Source: Flavobacterium sp. IMCC34852
Lineage (GTDB): Bacteria > Bacteroidota > Bacteroidia > Flavobacteriales > Flavobacteriaceae
DNA: 64,000 nucleotides
NCBI RefSeq assembly: GCF_030643905.1
Contig: NZ_CP121446.1
Span: forward strand, 124,001 to 188,000
Direction: 5' to 3'
The notes below the pieces were generated by a model. That model searched no databases and was not told the DNA's origin. It was given only the letters and a program-made list of their open reading frames with translations. Positions within the stretch are counted from its first letter, which is position 1, and every line of letters begins with the position of its first letter. Position numbers and translations under genes: made by a program. Below are positions 59,993 to 64,000 of the stretch, piece after piece.

Positions 59993-61372
59993 TTATTGTT
60001 TTTGTATGATTGGGATTCCAAAATAAAGTTCAACCACTTTGGTTTTAAAAATGTAATCGTATTTGGCACGGATCACATCCGATTGTGAATTGATAAATAA
60101 AGTTTGTGCTTGATTGTAATCGAAGGTATTCATCATCCCAACGGCAAATTTTTCTTTGGCATAATTAAACGCTTCTTGTCGGGCTTCAAAAGTGGCAATC
60201 GAAGCTTCATAGGTGTTGAGTGCACCTTTGGTATCGGTGATGGCTTTGTAGACATTGGTTTCCAAATCTAATTTGGCTTGGTCAAAAGCATTTTTTGATC
60301 TTTCATAAGCAACCTTGGATCTCGCCACCGCATTCTTGGCTGAAAACCCATTGAAGATTGGCACATTCAATTGTACTCCGAAATTGTGTCCTTTATTGTT
60401 GCTGAACTGGTCAAAAACCGGCAGTGGTCCGGCTATAATCGGTACACCATTAGGATCAACGCCGATTATTCTGTCGGAATAACTGGCATTGGTGCCAAAA
60501 TTATACCCTAATGAAACACTGGGTTGTAAAGCACCGTTAGCGATTTTGATGTCTCTTTCGGCCAAATCCAAATTGGCTTTGGCTATTTTAATTTCTACCC
60601 TAACTTCATTGGCTTTGCTGACAATAGCTTCGGGCGTTTCAGACATTACCGGACTGGCTTTGGCTTCCATATCAACCTCGGCTATATCAAAATTGGCAAA
60701 ATCTTCCAAACGAAGCAATTGCGCCAAACTCAATCTGGAAATTAAAAGGGCATTTTCTGCGGCGACTACTTTTTGTTTATCGGCGGCAACCGTAGCTTTC
60801 ATGTCTAATAAATCACCGCGTGGCACCATTCCGGCGTCTACTAATTCTTTGGAGCGAACCAATTGTTTTTCGTCATTGGCTAATTGCCCTTGTTGCACTT
60901 TTAAATTTTCACGGTTGAATAAAATATCCAAATAAGCATTGGCCACAAATAACGAAATATCATCCTGCATTTTGGTCAGTTGGTATTGCGCGGCTAATTG
61001 GCTTAACTTAGCTCTTCGTAAACGATTTTGATTTTGCAACCCATTGTAAAGATCAACGCTTGAGCTCAAACTCATTTGGGTAAATTGGGTGGTTTGATTT
61101 TCACGCGCATTGGTTACCGGGTTAATATTGGCCCCAATACTCCAAGAATGGGAACCGCTGGCATTGAGATTCGGGAAGAAACTGGCCACAGCCGCTTTTT
61201 TATCAATATCAGCCAATCTTATATCTAACTCAGATTGCTTGATGGAAATATTGTTTTTTAAAGCATATTCAACACATTCCTGTATCGTCCACTTTTTGGT
61301 TTGTGCCAAAGAACTGAATACTGAGAACAATATTGCGGCGAGTAAAAAATGTTTTTTTAATAGTATTTTCAT
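59993..61372 (-). CDS. TolC family outer-membrane channel
   Basis: The 459-residue protein has a signal peptide (MKILLKKHFLLAAILFSVFSSLAQ) followed by two TolC/OEP repeats: WTIQECVEYALKNNISIKQSELD at the start of the first and PSVSLGYNFG plus GVQLNVPIFNGFSAKNAVA in the second. It forms a trimeric outer-membrane duct for export. ATG 61372 is selected because it begins the signal peptide; an upstream extension would add a cytoplasmic-looking segment. It is the first gene of a transcript with the adaptor and tsaB. Confidence 0.94.
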   Translation of the reverse strand: MKILLKKHFLLAAILFSVFSSLAQTKKWTIQECVEYALKNNISIKQSELDIRLADIDKKAAVASFFPNLNASGSHSWSIGANINPVTNARENQTTQFTQMSLSSSVDLYNGLQNQNRLRRAKLSQLAAQYQLTKMQDDISLFVANAYLDILFNRENLKVQQGQLANDEKQLVRSKELVDAGMVPRGDLLDMKATVAADKQKVVAAENALLISRLSLAQLLRLEDFANFDIAEVDMEAKASPVMSETPEAIVSKANEVRVEIKIAKANLDLAERDIKIANGALQPSVSLGYNFGTNASYSDRIIGVDPNGVPIIAGPLPVFDQFSNNKGHNFGVQLNVPIFNGFSAKNAVARSKVAYERSKNAFDQAKLDLETNVYKAITDTKGALNTYEASIATFEARQEAFNYAKEKFAVGMMNTFDYNQAQTLFINSQSDVIRAKYDYIFKTKVVELYFGIPIIQKQ

Positions 61373-61489
61373 AGTAAAGCAGGTTGCAAAAACCTTAATT
61401 TCTTGAGTAAACAAAGATATTATTTTTGGCTTTTAATTCTTATAAACTAACGCAATGTTTTAGACTCTCTTTTTTTAATAATGTTACAG

Positions 61490-61517
61490 TTGGTTACAAT
61501 ATTTACATTTATTTTTG
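61490..61517 (+). promoter_or_regulatory. Promoter of the DUF4403 gene
   Basis: TTG (61490-61492), a 17-base spacer and TATTTTTG (61510-61517) fit the two-part Bacteroidota promoter, 19 bases before the ATG at 61537. Confidence 0.55.
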
Positions 61518-61536
61518 ACAAAAAAATATTTTGTTT

Positions 61537-62928
61537 ATGTCTGCCATAAAATCAATTCTTTTCTTATTTGTGTTTTCAATGGTTTTGAACAGTTGTTCTA
61601 CTACTCAAAAAATTGAAGCTTTAAAACCTTTGCCTTCTAATGATGCGCCGATGGTTTACAAAACCAAAACTTCCTTTGTCAATATGCCTTTAGAGATTTC
61701 TCTGAAGGAAATAGAAAGCCAACTAAACAAAACCTTGAGCGGTCAGATTTATGACGATTCCAATTTGGCCGATGACAAAACCGAAATGAAAATTTGGAAA
61801 ACCGCGCCTATAAAATTGGCAGAAAAAAACGGTAAAATTGAAACCGTTATGCCTTTGAAAATTTGGGCCAAAATAAAATACGGGACTGATTTTATGGGAT
61901 TAAATGACACCCGAGAAATTAACTTAAACGGCACCATTACCATGATAAGCGATGTTCGATTGTCGAATTGGAAATTATCCACTACGTCAAAAATTGAAGA
62001 TTTCGAATGGTCAGAAAGTCCGACAATATTGGTTGCCGGAAAATATGTGCCCATCACTTATATCATCAATCCTACGCTTTCTATTTTTAAATCGAAAGTG
62101 GCAAAAAAAATCGACGAAGCTATTGAAAACTCTTGTGATTTTAAGCCTTATGTTTTGGATGTATTGCAAAATATGAGCACGCCATTTATCACTAGCGAGC
62201 AATACCAAACTTGGTTCAAACTCATTCCGATTGAAGTGTATGTTACCGATGCGGTTTTAGAAAAAAGTCAAATCAAAATGGATTTGGGACTAAAGTGCAA
62301 TATGCAAACGATGGTGGGTTTGAAACCAAAAAACACTTTTGAAAGAGACGCGATTCAATTCAAAGCCGTGACTAAAATTCCGAATACCGTTTCAGCCAAT
62401 GTGGCGGCTATTTCTACCTATGAAAGTGCTTCCCAAATTATTACGGCTAATTTCAAAGGCAAAGAATTTGCTTCGGGTAGTAGAAAAATAATCGTTGAGA
62501 ATGTAGCCTTGTGGCAAAAAGACGGTAAAATTATCATCCAATTAGACATGAGTGGCAGCATCAACGGGTCGATTTATTTATCGGGTATTCCGAATTACAA
62601 TGCAATTACCAAAGAAATTTATTTTGACCAAATGGATTATGTTTTGAATTCAAAAGGGTTATTGACCAAAACCGCCAATTGGTTATTGCAAGGCGTGATT
62701 TTGAGAAAAATTCAGGAAAACTGTCGTTACTCTATCAAAGAGAATTTGGATGAAGGAAAAAAAAGTCTATTGCCTTATTTGAGCAATTATTCGCCCATGA
62801 AAGGTGTTTTTGTAAACGGAACGATGAATGATTTTGAATTTGAAAAAGTAGAAGTTACCGACAAAGCCATCATTGCTTTCATCACTACTACCGGAAAAAT
62901 GAGTGTGAAAATTGACGGCATGGAGTAG
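61537..62928 (+). CDS. DUF4403 family lipoprotein
   Basis: The 463-residue protein has a lipoprotein signal with lipobox LNSC (Cys20). The long beta-rich body matches DUF4403 in length and in phrases such as FVNMPLEISLKEIESQLNKTL, then two BPI/SMP-like halves ending in IIAFITTTGKMSVKI. Some relatives are thought to bind lipids in the envelope; function is not established. ATG 61537 is preferred over an in-frame TTG six bases earlier. It is a single-gene unit, divergent from the TolC operon. Confidence 0.88.
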   Translation: MSAIKSILFLFVFSMVLNSCSTTQKIEALKPLPSNDAPMVYKTKTSFVNMPLEISLKEIESQLNKTLSGQIYDDSNLADDKTEMKIWKTAPIKLAEKNGKIETVMPLKIWAKIKYGTDFMGLNDTREINLNGTITMISDVRLSNWKLSTTSKIEDFEWSESPTILVAGKYVPITYIINPTLSIFKSKVAKKIDEAIENSCDFKPYVLDVLQNMSTPFITSEQYQTWFKLIPIEVYVTDAVLEKSQIKMDLGLKCNMQTMVGLKPKNTFERDAIQFKAVTKIPNTVSANVAAISTYESASQIITANFKGKEFASGSRKIIVENVALWQKDGKIIIQLDMSGSINGSIYLSGIPNYNAITKEIYFDQMDYVLNSKGLLTKTANWLLQGVILRKIQENCRYSIKENLDEGKKSLLPYLSNYSPMKGVFVNGTMNDFEFEKVEVTDKAIIAFITTTGKMSVKIDGME

Positions 62929-62931
62929 ATT

Positions 62932-62967
62932 TAGTGTTCGGTGTTAGGTTGGCAGTGTTCAGTTACC
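62932..62967. repeat. GTTAG/GTTCGG-rich intergenic repeat, single diverged arm
   Basis: TAGTGTTCGGTGTTAGG and following sequence resembles one arm of the repeats at 8990-9057 and 32307-32377, placed directly after the DUF4403 stop. Confidence 0.4.
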
Positions 62968-62987
62968 AATCGATAGTAAATGATCAT

Positions 62988-63242
62988 CTACTTTTTTTTG
63001 TAATACATCTTGTAAACCACAAAACCGATTCCCGCCACAATGATATAGGGAATTGCCATTAGGAATACAATACCGTCATTTACGGCTTCCACTTTGCTGT
63101 TATCTCCTGTACTTTCTAAAGCGGCTCTGCACATGGCGCATTGCGAAAAAGAGACCATAGGCATAAAGCATAAGGCAAAAGTCAGCCACACTAATTTTTG
63201 ACTTATCCCTTTTCTCTTATCCCTTTTTACTTTAGTTTGCAT
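62988..63242 (-). CDS. Small membrane protein with CAMC motif
   Basis: The 84-residue protein has an N-terminal signal or membrane segment (about 17-33, ending VSFSQ), the sequence CAMCRAALESTGDNSK with a CxxC pair, and a C-terminal membrane helix (about 58-77) ending in lysines. This arrangement places the CxxC on the periplasmic side. It overlaps the DUF420 gene by 11 bases and is the last gene of the SCO-DUF420 cluster, so a role in cytochrome oxidase copper or haem assembly is plausible but only inferred. I do not recognise a named family. Confidence 0.7.
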   Translation of the reverse strand: MQTKVKRDKRKGISQKLVWLTFALCFMPMVSFSQCAMCRAALESTGDNSKVEAVNDGIVFLMAIPYIIVAGIGFVVYKMYYKKK

Positions 63243-63825
63243 AGTAAGGTGAAATCATCAAGTAAACTACTACACCGGTAACAGCCACATACAACCAAAG
63301 TGGAAAAGTGATTTTAGCTAGTTTTTTATGTTTATCAAAACGCTCCGCTAATGCTCTTACATAAGTAAACAAGACCATAGGAATAATAGCGACAGATAAC
63401 ACAATATGTGAAATCAGAATAAAAAAGTAAACACTTCGCATCCAACCGGCATTGGCTATTTCGGTGTCATCTAAAAGTCCGTCAGCGTTGATATCTCCAT
63501 ACTTTGTAGAATCAGCCGACATGTGATAAGCCACATACATCACCAAAAAAACTACCGAACACGCAATGGCCAAAGTCATTAGTCTTTCATGGACTTTTCT
63601 GTTGCCGTTTTTTATAGCCATTACACCCATAATTAAAAGCAAAGCGGTTGCTGCATTTATGGAGGCATAAATTGGCGGTAAAAAGCTTAAGGGTTCAATA
63701 TCGATTCCGAAGTCTTTTAATTTAACCGAAAACAAAACCGCAACTGCTATCGGAATAATAATAGAAACGGCAATAATGGAACCTCTGAATTTTCGCTCTA
63801 ATGTTTGATTCTCTTGATTATTCAT
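63232..63825 (-). CDS. DUF420 family membrane protein
   Basis: The 197-residue protein has five membrane segments (about 15-33, 48-70, 80-100, 128-150 and 170-192) and matches DUF420. In Firmicutes a relative (CtaM) is needed for haem-copper oxidase assembly. Conserved histidines are visible in MYVAYHMSAD and ILISHIVLS, with a periplasmic loop that includes an EF-hand-like DINADGLLDDTE. It overlaps the SCO gene upstream (8 bases) and the small CAMC gene downstream (11 bases), indicating a tightly coupled operon. Confidence 0.88.
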   Translation of the reverse strand: MNNQENQTLERKFRGSIIAVSIIIPIAVAVLFSVKLKDFGIDIEPLSFLPPIYASINAATALLLIMGVMAIKNGNRKVHERLMTLAIACSVVFLVMYVAYHMSADSTKYGDINADGLLDDTEIANAGWMRSVYFFILISHIVLSVAIIPMVLFTYVRALAERFDKHKKLAKITFPLWLYVAVTGVVVYLMISPYYAN

Positions 63826-64000
63826 TTAATAATTTTTTTATGTCTTCTGTAATGGCTTTTACGCCTTCTTTTTCCAAACCGTCATAATACAAAATAGGAT
63901 TCCCGAATTTGTCTTTTCGGCAACGTATATTGCCTTCTTTGTCTATCAAAGCGAAAAGTCCTGAATGTTCAAAACCACCGGCCACTTTATTGTTTTCTCC
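63818..64000 (-). CDS. SCO family protein, C-terminal part (partial)
   Basis: The last 60 residues of a minus-strand protein enter from the right edge. HSGLFALIDKEGNIRCRKDK and the following NPILYYDGL match the C-terminal part of SCO1/SenC/PrrC thioredoxin-fold copper chaperones: the conserved SG..FLID..G.IR pattern, including the His just before it. The CxxxC motif lies outside the window. SCO proteins deliver copper to cytochrome c oxidase. Its stop codon overlaps the DUF420 start (ATGAATAA). Confidence 0.85.
   Translation of the reverse strand, partial: GENNKVAGGFEHSGLFALIDKEGNIRCRKDKFGNPILYYDGLEKEGVKAITEDIKKLLNE

Noticed and set aside
60489..60935. A 148-residue plus-strand frame opposite the TolC-type gene
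   Set aside because: Shadow of the sense coding sequence; low-complexity Ser/Leu/Lys composition and no promoter motif.
1..64000. A previously undescribed defence, toxin or mobile system
   Set aside because: I looked for nucleases, toxin-antitoxin pairs, integrases, transposases, retrons and recombination sites and saw none; gene content and base composition look uniformly core-chromosomal.

Overview
The window reads as ordinary chromosome of a member of the Flavobacteriaceae, most likely Flavobacterium or a close relative. The DNA is AT-rich. Many genes are preceded by the Bacteroidota -7 promoter motif TAnnTTTG rather than a -35/-10 pair, and Shine-Dalgarno sequences are largely absent. 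Type IX secretion (T9SS) type-B sorting domains, a PorP/SprF protein and a PorG-like (DUF6089) protein are present. The gene orders tig-clpP-clpX and CBS-nadK-porG-uppS-bamA-skp-skp-murI are typical of this family. I see no prophage, insertion sequence, CRISPR array, rRNA operon, obvious pseudogene or recognisable defence island. No gene-free stretch is longer than about 300 bases.

Layout. 1-3400: the end of an unknown gene, a DUF6370 protein, a Crp/Fnr regulator, then a redox/stress-type operon (pirin, GNAT, OsmC, 4Fe-4S YjdI-like, FMN reductase) with a candidate palindromic operator at its promoter. 3400-14100: a large unknown membrane protein, fabD with an M23-type protein, a small lipoprotein, an EamA transporter, surface-sugar genes (galE, DegT aminotransferase, KDO transferase), an S46 peptidase with DPP11-like specificity residues, and another small lipoprotein. 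14100-22200: YegP-like protein, a tRNA-Gly/tRNA-Leu operon, mutS, a DUF1573 protein, a SpoU methyltransferase, a C-type-lectin T9SS cargo, and a fused HPPK-deoxynucleoside kinase. 22300-31000: AsmA-like protein, DUF2797, GH3-family protein, a 45-residue lipoprotein, an outer-membrane receptor and a serine hydrolase.

31000-36500 (minus strand): clpX, clpP, tig, a small membrane protein, an alpha/beta hydrolase and pdxJ. 36600-45000 (plus): the envelope-biogenesis run CBS, nadK, porG-like, uppS, bamA, two skp/ompH genes and murI. 45000-53500 (minus): a 2299-residue T9SS type-B adhesin followed 6 bases later by its likely SprF-type partner, then a gamma-carbonic anhydrase. 53600-64000: NifU, a DUF255 protein, a small helical protein, MscS, tsaB, an efflux adaptor with a TolC protein but no adjacent pump, DUF4403, and the end of a cytochrome-oxidase-assembly cluster (SCO, DUF420 and a small CxxC membrane protein).

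Most of the genes serve the cell envelope: lipid, lipopolysaccharide and peptidoglycan precursors, outer-membrane assembly, chaperones, secreted adhesins and their export. The less-explained signals are mostly non-coding. They include a dispersed structured intergenic repeat (three copies, two placed just after similar terminators), a second family of GTTG-rich repeats, a perfect inverted repeat over the trigger-factor promoter, and the palindrome upstream of the pirin operon. I did not find a convincing new multi-gene system. The adhesin/SprF pair and the structured repeat family are the best leads.
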